In this document: positions 32,490 to 40,918 of the stretch, in pieces
Position numbering within the stretch: the first letter of the stretch is position 1
Layout: every line of letters starts with the position of its first letter
Assembly: GCA_964625865.1 (NCBI GenBank)
Contig: CAZVEV010000009.1
Location: 1 to 48,561 of the forward strand
DNA length: 48,561 bases
From: CAZVEV01 sp964625865
Lineage (GTDB): Bacteria; Planctomycetota; Phycisphaerae; SM23-33
Reading direction: 5' to 3'
Made by a program: the position numbers and the translations under genes
Notes under the pieces: model-generated
The model's input: the letters and a program-made list of their open reading frames with translations, nothing else
The model's database searches: none
Told to the model about the DNA's origin: nothing

Positions 32490-33881
32490 ATGCCACAATC
32501 GAACGAAACGACCAGACGAACCGTTTTGACGACCGCCGCTGTGGGGGCCGGGGCGCTGGCCCTGACCGGCGGGGCGTCCCACGCGGCGCGGGGCAAGCTG
32601 CCCGAGATCCAGACCCAGGTCGCCAAGGACCGCGGGCCCCAGAAACGCAACATGTGCGGCTTCAAGGCCCCGAAGATCGAGACCGTCCGCATCGGGCTGC
32701 TCGGCGTGGGCATGCGAGGCGGCGGGGCGCTGGGTCGGCTGAGCAAGGTCCCCGGCGCGAAGATCGTTGCCGTCTGCGACCTGCGAGCGGACAAGGCCGC
32801 GCGCGCCAAGGCGCGGCTGGAGAAGATGGGCGTCAAGGGCGTGGAAGCCTATTCCGGCGACGAGATGATCTGGAAGAAGGTTTGCGAGCGGGACGACCTG
32901 GACCTGGTGTACATCTGCACGCCGTGGCGGTGGCACACGCCGATGGCGGTCTACGCGATGAGGCAGGGCAAGCACGCGGCATCGGAAGTGCCCGCCGCGG
33001 TGACCGTCGACGAATGCTGGGACCTGGTCACCACGTCCGAAGAGACGGGCAAGCACTGCATGCAGTTGGAGAACTGCTGCTACGACTTCTTCGAGATGAT
33101 GACGCTGAACATGGCCCGCCAGGGCTTCCTGGGCGAACTGATCCACGCCGAGGGCGCCTACATCCACAACCTGCAGGGCCTGCTGACCAGCAAGAGCGGC
33201 TACCAGGGCATGTGGCGTCTGATCCAGAACATGGAGCGGGACGGCAACCTGTATCCGACGCACGGGCTGGGGCCCGTCGCCCAGTGCATGAACATCAACC
33301 GGACCGACAAGTTCGACTACCTCACGTGCGTCGCCAGCGACGACTTCCAGTTGGCCGACCTGGTGGTCAAGAAGTTCGGCAAGGACTCCCCGTACGCCAA
33401 GGACACCTACCGGGGCAACATGAACACGACGATGATCAAGACCGCCGGCGGGCGATCGATCATGGTCCAGCACGACGTGACGACCCCGCGCGCCTACAGC
33501 CGCATCCACCTGCTCAGCGGGACCAAGGCGACCGTCCGCAAGTGGCCCGAGCAGAAAATCATGGTCGGGCACGGGGCGTTGAAGGGCGACAAGCTCAAAG
33601 CCGTTACCACCAAGTATGCCCATCCGCTGTGCGAGCGGCTCAAGCAGACGGCGAAGAAGGTCGGCGGGCACGGCGGGATGGACTTCATCATGGACTATCG
33701 CCTGATCCACTGTCTGAAGAACGGCGAGGCGTTGGATCAGGACGTTTACGATGCGGCCGCCTGGAGCGCCGTGGGCCCGCTGAGCGAATGGTCGGTCGCC
33801 AACCGCTCCAACAGCATCGACGTGCCCGACTTCACCCGAAGCAAGTGGAAGACCAACACCCCGCTGGGCATCGTGAGCTGA
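32490..33881 (+). CDS. Tat-exported Gfo/Idh/MocA oxidoreductase (GH109 alpha-N-acetylgalactosaminidase-like)
   Basis: The protein has 463 residues. The Tat signal TTRRTVLTTAAVGAGALAL is followed by a Rossmann NAD domain (IGLLGVGMRGGG near residue 68) and a Gfo C-terminal domain. CMQLENCCYDFFEMMTLNM and GNLYPTHGLGPVAQ, with the HxxG region, are typical of GH109, which cleaves glycosides through a transient NAD-dependent oxidation. Export with bound cofactor fits Tat use. It faces away from the broken esterase; both fit breakdown of acetylated host- or algae-type glycans. Substrate not proven. Confidence 0.88.
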   Translation: MPQSNETTRRTVLTTAAVGAGALALTGGASHAARGKLPEIQTQVAKDRGPQKRNMCGFKAPKIETVRIGLLGVGMRGGGALGRLSKVPGAKIVAVCDLRADKAARAKARLEKMGVKGVEAYSGDEMIWKKVCERDDLDLVYICTPWRWHTPMAVYAMRQGKHAASEVPAAVTVDECWDLVTTSEETGKHCMQLENCCYDFFEMMTLNMARQGFLGELIHAEGAYIHNLQGLLTSKSGYQGMWRLIQNMERDGNLYPTHGLGPVAQCMNINRTDKFDYLTCVASDDFQLADLVVKKFGKDSPYAKDTYRGNMNTTMIKTAGGRSIMVQHDVTTPRAYSRIHLLSGTKATVRKWPEQKIMVGHGALKGDKLKAVTTKYAHPLCERLKQTAKKVGGHGGMDFIMDYRLIHCLKNGEALDQDVYDAAAWSAVGPLSEWSVANRSNSIDVPDFTRSKWKTNTPLGIVS

Positions 33882-33909
33882 CGCGGCGCCGCGGCCCGCA
33901 TCACTGCGC

Positions 33910-33942
33910 AGCCCCGTTCCTGTCCCCGATGGGAACGGGGCT
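33910..33942. terminator. Hairpin between convergent genes
   Basis: An 11-bp perfect stem, AGCCCCGTTCC with GGAACGGGGCT, encloses an 11-base loop, 29 bases after the oxidoreductase stop and before the convergent retropepsin stop. There is no long T-run. It probably works as a shared terminator. Confidence 0.6.
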
Positions 33943-33948
33943 CTCCAT

Positions 33949-34398
33949 TCAGGCGATGCGAATCGAGAACATGCTTCGGGGGTAGTCCACTGTCAGGACA
34001 AACCGCCCAAGGAAGTTCCCGACGCCGAGGAGGACCGTATTGAGATTCGGCAGGAAGTCGATAGGCGCCTGTTCGATCATGTGGACAATGCCCTCCCGGG
34101 CGGAACCAGTTGGATGGGGAGCGAGGATCTCGATGCTGCATGTATGGGAGAAGGCTGTTGCCACGCCGTTGCCGGTGGCGATGTACTTGACCTGACCCGC
34201 CTCCAGATCGTGCCCGAGTATCTGGGCGAACTCGGCAGGCAGGGCACACTCATCCGCTCCCGTATCGATGAGGCCCACGGTGCTCAGATGCTGCCCCGTG
34301 TGTGGGTTGCGTATCCGGATGCGGAGCATCGGCCGGAGCGGAGAACTTGGGGTCGCCTGGAGGAAAGGATACTCGATGGGAGGCGTCTCAGTAGACAA
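33949..34398 (-). CDS. Retropepsin-like aspartic protease domain protein
   Basis: The protein has 149 residues. The active-site loop LIDTGADECALP matches the DTGA motif of single-domain retropepsin-like proteases, which work as dimers. The rest is beta-rich (MLRIRIRNPHTGQHLS, TVLLGVGNFLGRFVLTVDY). It overlaps the small gene upstream by 11 bases, so they are made together. Target unknown. Confidence 0.75.
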   Translation of the reverse strand: MSTETPPIEYPFLQATPSSPLRPMLRIRIRNPHTGQHLSTVGLIDTGADECALPAEFAQILGHDLEAGQVKYIATGNGVATAFSHTCSIEILAPHPTGSAREGIVHMIEQAPIDFLPNLNTVLLGVGNFLGRFVLTVDYPRSMFSIRIA

Positions 34399-34579
34399 AT
34401 GTCATCTCATGCTCGGGGACGAAGAACAGTACGGGATCATCCGCGCCGCAAGCTCTAGCGGCTTCCAGGACCTCCGCCGGGCTTTCGCCGAAAGCGATCA
34501 CCTCATTGTCCTCAAACGATCGCAGAGCAACGTACTTCCCATCGTACCTGTCGCTGGCAACCAGAACGTGTTCGGCCAT
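34388..34579 (-). CDS. Small partner of the retropepsin gene (DUF5678-like)
   Basis: The protein has 63 residues: YDGKYVALRSFEDNEVIAFGESPAEVLEAARACGADDPVLFF (central part, split by strand breaks) resembles the short DUF5678 family often found right before small aspartic proteases. It may be a substrate-like inhibitor or adaptor; this is inferred from pairing only. Confidence 0.6.
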   Translation of the reverse strand: MAEHVLVASDRYDGKYVALRSFEDNEVIAFGESPAEVLEAARACGADDPVLFFVPEHEMTFVY

Positions 34580-34752
34580 GGACCTTTCCCTTCAGCTTCA
34601 CCCGGAACTAGAAACATTATCGAACTATCCAATCGATTTGTCAATGGTATGCGCGAGGAACACACCCTGTTTCCTTCAAAGACATGGTGGTTTCGCCTCG
34701 GGGGCTGTAGCATCTGGGAGAGAGTAGGAGAGCAACAGCAGGGAGAATGCTC

Positions 34753-36597
34753 ATGGGTCTACGTGTGCTGAGTTTCGTGGCGGCTGCGGGGCTGCTGTTC
34801 GGTTCGGGCGCGCCGGCGCGGGCGGCGGACAAGGCGCCGCGGGCGCCGAAGAGATATGACGCCACCTGGGCGTCGCTGGACTCGCGCCCCGTGCCCGCGT
34901 GGTTCAATGAGGCCAAGTTCGGCATCTTCATCGTGTGGGGGCCGTATTCCGTGCCCGGCTGGGCGCCGGTGGGGCAGTACGCCGAGTGGTACGGCTATCG
35001 CGCGTGGCAGAGGCGGAAGGGGTACTGGGACTTCTACAAGGACAACTGGGGCGAGACGTTCAACTATCGCCAATTCGGCGAGCAGATGACGGCCGCCAGG
35101 TGGGACCCCGACGCCTGGGCGAAGCTCTTTGCTGAAGCGGGCGCCAAGTACGTCGCATTCTGTGCGAAGTACCACGACGGGTACTGCCTCTGGCCCAACA
35201 CGCAGAACCGTGCGATGAAGGGCAAGACGTTCAAACTCGACAAGAAGTACGCGGAGGTCAGCAGCCTGTACGTCAACGGGTGGAACAGCGTCGACACCGG
35301 GCCCAAGCGCGACCTGACGGGCGAGATGGCCCGCGCGGTCAGGAAGGTGGGCATCCGCATGGGCGTGTACTACTCGCTGTACGAGTGGTGGCACCCGTGG
35401 TGGCTGACCGACCGCACGAAGTACGTCAGGGACTACTACTTCCCGCAGTTCAAGGAACTCGTCACGCGGTACAGGCCGGAGTTCATCTTCACCGACGGCG
35501 AGTGGTCCGCGGGCGAGGAGACGTGGCGGCCTAAGGAAATGCTCCAGTGGCTGTTCAACGAGTCGCCGGTCCGCGAGACGATAGTGACCAACGACCGGTT
35601 CGGCGCGATGCGTCGCAAGCACGGGCCGGTGTTCTCCAGCGAGTACGGGGGTGGCAACTTCCCGCCGACGCACGCGTGGCAGGAAGACCGCGGCATCGGG
35701 CGCAGCTACGGGTACAACCGCAACGAGGGCGTCGCCCAGTACAACACGCGCCGCCAGCTCCTGCACATGCTGACGAAGGTCGCGGGCAATGGGGGCAACC
35801 TGCTGCTGTGCGTCGGCCCGCTGCCGGACGGGACGATTCCCGCGCTGCAGGTCCGGCGCCTGCGCGAGATGGGGCGGTGGCTGAAGGTCAACGGTCAGTC
35901 GATCTACGGCACGACGGCCAGTCCATTCTGGCCGCGGAAGTTCGCGTGGGGCACGGTGACGGCGCGCCTGGGCAAGCTGTACCTTCACGTGTACGGCCAG
36001 CCCGCCGGGCCGATTCGCCTGGACGGTCTGTCGAACAGGATCACCGCCGCGTATCTGCTGGCCGACAAGACCCGCACGCCCCTGAAGGTCGCCCCGAGCC
36101 GCGACGGCCCGCTCGTGACCTTGCCCGCCAAGCTGCCCGATCCGGACGTCTCGGTGATCGTGATCGAGATCGACGACAAGCCGAGGATCGACCGCACGAT
36201 CCGCCCGAAGGCTGACGGCTCGGTCGTGCTGGACTATCTTCGGGCGACGATCCACGGCAAGACGCCGAAGGTCGAGGCCGGGCAGATCGGCTACTGGAAG
36301 AACTCGGCCGACTCGGTCAGTTGGACCTTCCGCGCGGCCAAGCCGGGCACGTACGCCGTCCGCATTGTCTACAGTTGCGCCAAAGGCGCCGGCGGCAGCG
36401 CGTTCACCGTGGCGGTGGGCAAGTCCACGCTGCAGGCGGCGACAAAGGAGACCGGTTCGTGGCGCAAGCGGGTCGCGCGCGACCTCGGCACGGTGACGAT
36501 CGACAAAGCCGGCGAGCACACGCTGACCGTCAAGCCGAAAACTCCCCCCGCCTGGAAGTCCATGGGCCTGACCTCCGTGACGCTGACGCCGAAGTAG
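34753..36597 (+). CDS. Secreted family 29 alpha-L-fucosidase
   Basis: The protein has 614 residues with a signal peptide (LRVLSFVAAAGLLFGSGAPARA). The GH29 catalytic barrel spans ~30-380: WFNEAKFGIFIVWGPYSVPGW, KYVAFCAKYHDGYCLW, and the nucleophile Asp248 in FIFTDGEW. A C-terminal beta domain (~440-614) looks like a fucosidase or carbohydrate-binding module. It releases alpha-L-fucose from glycans or fucoidan in the periplasm or outside. ATG 34753 is chosen because GGGAG lies ~8 bases upstream. Confidence 0.93.
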   Translation: MGLRVLSFVAAAGLLFGSGAPARAADKAPRAPKRYDATWASLDSRPVPAWFNEAKFGIFIVWGPYSVPGWAPVGQYAEWYGYRAWQRRKGYWDFYKDNWGETFNYRQFGEQMTAARWDPDAWAKLFAEAGAKYVAFCAKYHDGYCLWPNTQNRAMKGKTFKLDKKYAEVSSLYVNGWNSVDTGPKRDLTGEMARAVRKVGIRMGVYYSLYEWWHPWWLTDRTKYVRDYYFPQFKELVTRYRPEFIFTDGEWSAGEETWRPKEMLQWLFNESPVRETIVTNDRFGAMRRKHGPVFSSEYGGGNFPPTHAWQEDRGIGRSYGYNRNEGVAQYNTRRQLLHMLTKVAGNGGNLLLCVGPLPDGTIPALQVRRLREMGRWLKVNGQSIYGTTASPFWPRKFAWGTVTARLGKLYLHVYGQPAGPIRLDGLSNRITAAYLLADKTRTPLKVAPSRDGPLVTLPAKLPDPDVSVIVIEIDDKPRIDRTIRPKADGSVVLDYLRATIHGKTPKVEAGQIGYWKNSADSVSWTFRAAKPGTYAVRIVYSCAKGAGGSAFTVAVGKSTLQAATKETGSWRKRVARDLGTVTIDKAGEHTLTVKPKTPPAWKSMGLTSVTLTPK

Positions 36598-36612
36598 ACC
36601 GCGCCGGCGGCC

Positions 36613-38508
36613 CTACTTCAGCTCCCGGATGAGGATGTCCTTGAACTCGATGAGCAATTCGTCGCGGCTGTGGAGTTGCAGGGCGATGTAGCCGGTCAGG
36701 CCCACGTTGTGCTTGCGGTGGGCCGCGTCGTCGAGCACGCCCTTGCCGTCGAAGTCCGTCACCGTCAGGCCGTTGAGGCGCGTGACGATCTTCGTCCCCT
36801 CGCAGCGGATGGTCAGGTCGTTCCAGTCGCCGCGCTTCCAGCGGCATTCTTTGGGGCCCTGGGCGCGGGTGATCTTCCAGTTCTTCAGCGACGGGGAGAT
36901 CCACCGTTTCGTCTCGCGCGTCTCGTCGTAGATCAGCCCCGTGCGCCACGGCGCCGGCGGGTGGATGTCCACCTGCGGGCCGTCCAGCCAGCCGGCTTTG
37001 TCGTCGTAGCGCGAGCGGACCTGCACCCCGGAGTTGCCCCGCGACTTCGGCGCGTGCCCGCGGACCTTGAGCTTCAGCTCGAAGTCGCCGTACTCGCGCT
37101 TCGTCATCAGCCAGACGTAGTCGTGCTTCTTGCGGCCCGTCGAGTCGCACACGATCATGCCGTCCTTGGCGGTCCAGAACGTCTTGCCCTTGTCGGCCGG
37201 CTTGCACTTGACCTGCCACCCCGTCAGGTCCTTGCCGTTGAACAGCGGCGTCCATGTCTTGTCGGTCTTGGCCTCGGTGGTGGGGCGGGCGTCGGGTATC
37301 TTGTACGCCACGGTCATGCCGTCGGTCTTGCGCTTGTCGGCGTGGCGCAGCGTCACGGCGTTGTAGTTGGGGCTCTTGATGAGGTAGTCGACGAAGGCCT
37401 TGGCCTTGCCGCCTCCACGTGTGTTGTCGGCGATGATTATCGCTCCGGTCTTCAGCTTGCTTTCGACGGCCTTGAAGCTCTTGACGTAGTCCTCCGGCGT
37501 TCCGTCGAGGAACAGGAAGTCGATGGGTCCCTCGACGGCCCGGAGGTAATCGACCAGCGTGCCTTCCAGGACCGTCACACTCTTCTTCAGGCGCGCAATC
37601 CCGACATTCCGGTCCGTCGATTCCCGCTTGCCTTTGTCGCAGACGACGCGGACGTTCCCGCCGGTCCGCTCGAAGGCGATGCCCAGATTCACCGCCGCCG
37701 CGCCGCCGTCTGCTGTGAAAGCCAAACCATGCTTCGCGCCCGACGCCTCGGCGAAGATCCGAAGCAGCTTTGCGTCGATGACCGTCGCGTCGCCCTTCGC
37801 GCGGGCCAGCTCCTTCAGCACGACCTCCCGTTCGGCCGTCGTCATCGGGCCCGGCGAACGCTTGGCCTTGGGGATCTTGTACGCCAGCGTCATGCCGTCG
37901 CCTTTCTTCATCGACGCCCGGACCGTCACCGCGTCGAACTCGGGTCCGTCCATCGTCTTCAGGAAGTCCGGCATCGCCCGGGCCGAGCGGATCGTGTTGT
38001 CAGCCGTGATCAGCGCCCCATCGACGAGCTTGTCCGCCACGGCCGTGTAGTACTTCATGTAGTCCCGCTTGACCGCGTCGAGGAAGACGAAGTCGTACGT
38101 GCCCTCCATCTTCGGCAGGACCTTCAGCGCGTCGCCCAGGATCACGGTGACGGTCTTGTCCAGCGCGACGGTCTTGAGGTTCGCGCGGGCCTTGTCGACC
38201 ATCTGCGGGCTGATGTCCACCGTGTAGAGGTGACCGCCCCTTCGCTCGAACGCGATGCCCATGTTCATCGCCCCGAACGCCCGCGCCGTGCCCACCTCGA
38301 TCCCGCGCTTCGCCCCGGCCGCGTCAACGCAGATCCGCAGGAACATCGCGTCATCGGCGGCCGTGTCCAGAATGATGTGGCTGAAGTCCTCGATGAACTT
38401 CGCGCGAAACGCAATGCTCGACGGATCGGCCTTGTCCGCCGCCAGAGCCGGCCCCGCCGCCGCCATCGCCACGCAAAGCCCCAACACCGCACCTGCACGT
38501 CGTGTCAT
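36613..38508 (-). CDS. Exported protein: two O-methyltransferase-like domains plus DUF1080
   Basis: The protein has 631 residues with a signal peptide (VLGLCVAMAAAGPALAADK). The first class I methyltransferase domain (~20-215) has GIEVGTARAFGAMNMGIAF, VDISPQM and FVFLDAVKRDYMKYY. The second (~220-410) is a diverged copy: the glycine loop is lost (GLAFTADGGAAAVN) but FLFLDGTPEDYVKSF is kept. Residues ~415-631 are DUF1080 (LamG-like 3-keto-disaccharide hydrolase family), with FNGKDLTGWQVK. A secreted methyltransferase fused to a glycan-active domain is odd, as S-adenosylmethionine is not expected outside. AGGAG precedes ATG 38508. Confidence 0.85.
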   Translation of the reverse strand: MTRRAGAVLGLCVAMAAAGPALAADKADPSSIAFRAKFIEDFSHIILDTAADDAMFLRICVDAAGAKRGIEVGTARAFGAMNMGIAFERRGGHLYTVDISPQMVDKARANLKTVALDKTVTVILGDALKVLPKMEGTYDFVFLDAVKRDYMKYYTAVADKLVDGALITADNTIRSARAMPDFLKTMDGPEFDAVTVRASMKKGDGMTLAYKIPKAKRSPGPMTTAEREVVLKELARAKGDATVIDAKLLRIFAEASGAKHGLAFTADGGAAAVNLGIAFERTGGNVRVVCDKGKRESTDRNVGIARLKKSVTVLEGTLVDYLRAVEGPIDFLFLDGTPEDYVKSFKAVESKLKTGAIIIADNTRGGGKAKAFVDYLIKSPNYNAVTLRHADKRKTDGMTVAYKIPDARPTTEAKTDKTWTPLFNGKDLTGWQVKCKPADKGKTFWTAKDGMIVCDSTGRKKHDYVWLMTKREYGDFELKLKVRGHAPKSRGNSGVQVRSRYDDKAGWLDGPQVDIHPPAPWRTGLIYDETRETKRWISPSLKNWKITRAQGPKECRWKRGDWNDLTIRCEGTKIVTRLNGLTVTDFDGKGVLDDAAHRKHNVGLTGYIALQLHSRDELLIEFKDILIRELK

Positions 38509-38618
38509 GATTCGCTCCTGCCTCATGCCCGGCCGCCCCGTCAGTAAACGGATACCCACGCGAGGCCGACAAGGATTCTAACCTAAGAACACGCCCGTAG
38601 GGACGTTTTAACTGGTGG

Positions 38619-38693
38619 GCTGGTTGATTGGTCAACTTGTTCGCCGGCACTCAGGGTCGTTTCGGGCCGTCACCAGTTAACCAGTCAACCAGC
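38619..38693. repeat. Inverted repeat of GCTGGTTGA(T/C)TGGT units
   Basis: Arms at 38619-38639 and 38673-38693 are inverted copies with 18 of 21 matches. Weaker extra copies flank them. The repeat lies between divergent genes, without a transposase. Confidence 0.6.
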
Positions 38694-38718
38694 ATACCAA
38701 TCAAGACGGAAGTGCGCC

Positions 38719-39198
38719 ATGGACAAGCTGAAACGTGCGAAGTGGATGATCGGTCTGGTGGCGGCGGGGCTGTTCCTTTCGGGCGTGACGCTCTGGCCGG
38801 TGGTGTGGGAACTGGAGACGATCGTCGACCTGGTCTGGGGCGACGCGGGAGCTTCCGGGCCCGTCCATGCGCTAATGCTCGATACGATCGAAGCGATCCG
38901 GTACACGGAATCGCGATATCCGTTTCTCCTGTACGGTTACGACTGGCTGGCGTTTGCACACATCATGCTCGCGATCCTGTTCTTCGGGGCGATTCGCGAC
39001 CCGGTTCGCAACGTGTGGGTCGTCCAGTTCGGCCTGATCGCCTGCGCCGCCGTCCCGGTCCTCGCCGGCGTCTGCATCCCCCTGCGCCACATGCCGTTTG
39101 CCTGGTTCTGGGTCGACGTCGCCTTCGCGCCGCTGGCGGCGATCCCCCTGGCAATCGCCCTGCGCGACATCGGAACACAGGCATGTCGCCCCGGGTGA
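38719..39198 (+). CDS. Four-helix membrane protein, function unknown
   Basis: The protein has 159 residues with about four membrane helices: ~10-32, ~72-92, ~98-118 and ~126-146, with little soluble sequence. LYGYDWLAFAHIMLAILFFGAI and the following helices resemble small planctomycete membrane proteins of unknown role. No signature residues. Confidence 0.65.
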   Translation: MDKLKRAKWMIGLVAAGLFLSGVTLWPVVWELETIVDLVWGDAGASGPVHALMLDTIEAIRYTESRYPFLLYGYDWLAFAHIMLAILFFGAIRDPVRNVWVVQFGLIACAAVPVLAGVCIPLRHMPFAWFWVDVAFAPLAAIPLAIALRDIGTQACRPG

Positions 39199-39518
39199 TT
39201 GTTTCGTCCACCCGCGCAGTGTTCAGGGAACAGATACGACCACTCCGGCTCCAGTTAAGGATTGCGTTAACGACACTTGCGAAGGTCTGTCAAGCGAATA
39301 TCGCCAGCCGAAACAGTTCTTTTCGGGGGCAGGGCGGGAGGCGTTCGCGGCCTTCGGAGGTGGACACCTGTGTGGATAACTTGTGGGGTAGTGGTTTACT
39401 ACTGTGTTAACGTATGGGAGAAAATGGGCTTGCATACCCCTTCAGAATGGGTCTGACTGTGGGTATAATGCCACATTACGGCAGGCCTCGCGCCAATACA
39501 GCCGCTCAGACCAATCGA
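39199..39518. other. 320-bp leader of queA
   Basis: No gene is seen. It holds a perfect DnaA-box sequence TGTGGATAA at 39371-39379 and the queA promoter at 39441-39469. No box cluster or AT-rich unwinding tract accompanies it, so it is not called an origin. Confidence 0.5.
39441..39469 (+). promoter_or_regulatory. Promoter of queA
   Basis: TTCAGA at 39441-39446 and a perfect TATAAT at 39464-39469 are separated by 17 bases, with the start codon 50 bases further on. This is the best sigma-70-type promoter in the window. Confidence 0.65.
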
Positions 39519-40592
39519 ATGGACCTGAAGACAAGCGATTTCGACTTCTTTCTGGATGAGACGCTCATCGCGCAGAAGCCCGCGCCGCAGAGAGATGCGT
39601 CCCGTCTTATGGTCCTGGACCGGCGCGACGGGCAGGTGACCCACCACGTGTTCGCCGACATCGTGGACCTGCTGCGAAACGATGACCTGCTGGTGGTCAA
39701 CGACACGCGCGTGATCCCCGCACGGTTCGTCTGCCGGCGCGCCACAGGGGGGAGAATCGACGGGTTGTTCTGCGGCGAGCCGGCCGCCGGACAGTGGGAG
39801 GTCATGCTGAGAAACGCACGCCGGTGCAGGCCCGGCGAGGCGCTGGAACTGGCCGGATCGGGCGGCGTCTCGCTCGTGCTGGGCGAGAACCTGGGCAAGG
39901 GCCGGTGGCTTGTCGAGCCCCAACCGCCCGGTGCGGCGGAAGATATCCTCGCCCGCGCCGGGGCCACGCCCCTGCCGCCCTACATCCACCGCAGCGATGC
40001 CGACCCGGACCGCGACGACGACGAAGACCGGCGCCGCTACCAGACCGTCTATGCCGAGCGCCCCGGCGCCGTCGCGGCGCCCACCGCGGGGTTGCACTTC
40101 ACCCACGATCTGCTTGAGGCCCTGGCCCGCAAGGGCGTCCGGACCGCCCGCGTGACGCTCCACGTGGGGCCCGGCACATTCGCGCCGGTCGTCTCAGACG
40201 ACCCGGCCGACCACCAGATGCACTCCGAATGGTACCAACTGTCCACCCACGCGGCCGACGCCATCAACGCCGCCCGCGCCGCCGGGCGGCGCGTGGTGGC
40301 CGTCGGCACGACGTCCGTCCGCGTGCTCGAGACTGCCGCCGCGCAGGGCCTGCCCCTGTCGGCACGCAGTGGCGAGACCGATATCTTCATCTATCCGCCG
40401 GCCGAGTTTCGCCTCGTCGACGTCCTGATCACCAACTTCCACCTGCCGTGCAGCACGCTGCTGATGCTGGTGGCCGCCTTCTGCAGTCCGGGGGACACCA
40501 GCGGCGTGGAGATGATCCTGTCAGCCTACCGACAGGCCGTCGCAAGCAAGTATCGCTTCTACTCATACGGTGACGCGATGCTCATCGAGTAG
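39519..40592 (+). CDS. queA: S-adenosylmethionine:tRNA ribosyltransferase-isomerase
   Basis: The protein has 357 residues. QueA transfers the ribosyl part of S-adenosylmethionine to preQ1 in tRNA to make epoxyqueuosine at wobble position 34. Seen: TSDFDFFLDETLIAQKPA, LLVVNDTRVIPARF, PPYIHR, ERPGAVAAPTAGLHFT and HVGPGTFAPV. ITNFHLPCSTLLMLV and FYSYGDAMLI come near the end. All are family blocks, and the length is normal. The ATG is where similarity begins; a longer frame to 39414 would include the promoter. Confidence 0.95.
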   Translation: MDLKTSDFDFFLDETLIAQKPAPQRDASRLMVLDRRDGQVTHHVFADIVDLLRNDDLLVVNDTRVIPARFVCRRATGGRIDGLFCGEPAAGQWEVMLRNARRCRPGEALELAGSGGVSLVLGENLGKGRWLVEPQPPGAAEDILARAGATPLPPYIHRSDADPDRDDDEDRRRYQTVYAERPGAVAAPTAGLHFTHDLLEALARKGVRTARVTLHVGPGTFAPVVSDDPADHQMHSEWYQLSTHAADAINAARAAGRRVVAVGTTSVRVLETAAAQGLPLSARSGETDIFIYPPAEFRLVDVLITNFHLPCSTLLMLVAAFCSPGDTSGVEMILSAYRQAVASKYRFYSYGDAMLIE

Positions 40593-40896
40593 GCTTGGCG
40601 CTGGCCGAGCGGTTGGTGGGGTCTTCGATCCAGGCAGCGTAACAGGCCCCGCACAGGTGAATGGTCATCCGCCGATGCACCTGGTCCATCAGTTCACGTT
40701 CACTCATGCCCTCCATCTGGCGGATCAGGCGATCGATCTCCTCGCCGGGGTCGAAGGTCTCGCGTCCGTCGGGGTCCGTCGTCGGGGTCGGGTCGGCGAA
40801 GGCCTCGATCCGCACGACGTAGAAGTCGCCCCGTCCTGGCCTCAGGTGATCGCCGCAGTGGCAGCAGAACAGCGGATGATGTTCGGCCTCGCCCAT
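40582..40896 (-). CDS. Small zinc-finger-like protein, function unknown
   Basis: The protein has 104 residues. CCHCG near the N-terminus and CGAC near the C-terminus could bind one zinc. Between them are RGDFYVVRIEAFADP and a helix (EEIDRLIRQMEGMSERELMDQV). Its stop overlaps the convergent queA end by 11 bases. It lies 22 bases after the HzsA-like gene and may be on the same transcript. Confidence 0.65.
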   Translation of the reverse strand: MGEAEHHPLFCCHCGDHLRPGRGDFYVVRIEAFADPTPTTDPDGRETFDPGEEIDRLIRQMEGMSERELMDQVHRRMTIHLCGACYAAWIEDPTNRSASAKPTR

Positions 40897-40918
40897 CGGG
40901 CCTCCGGCGGCTCGCGGG

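Noticed and set aside
36613..38508. Reading the three domains as separate genes
   Set aside because: The frame is continuous with one signal peptide and no internal ribosome site at domain borders.
39371..39379. Perfect DnaA box, possible chromosomal origin
   Set aside because: Only one box is present, with no cluster, no AT-rich unwinding region and no dnaA or dnaN nearby.
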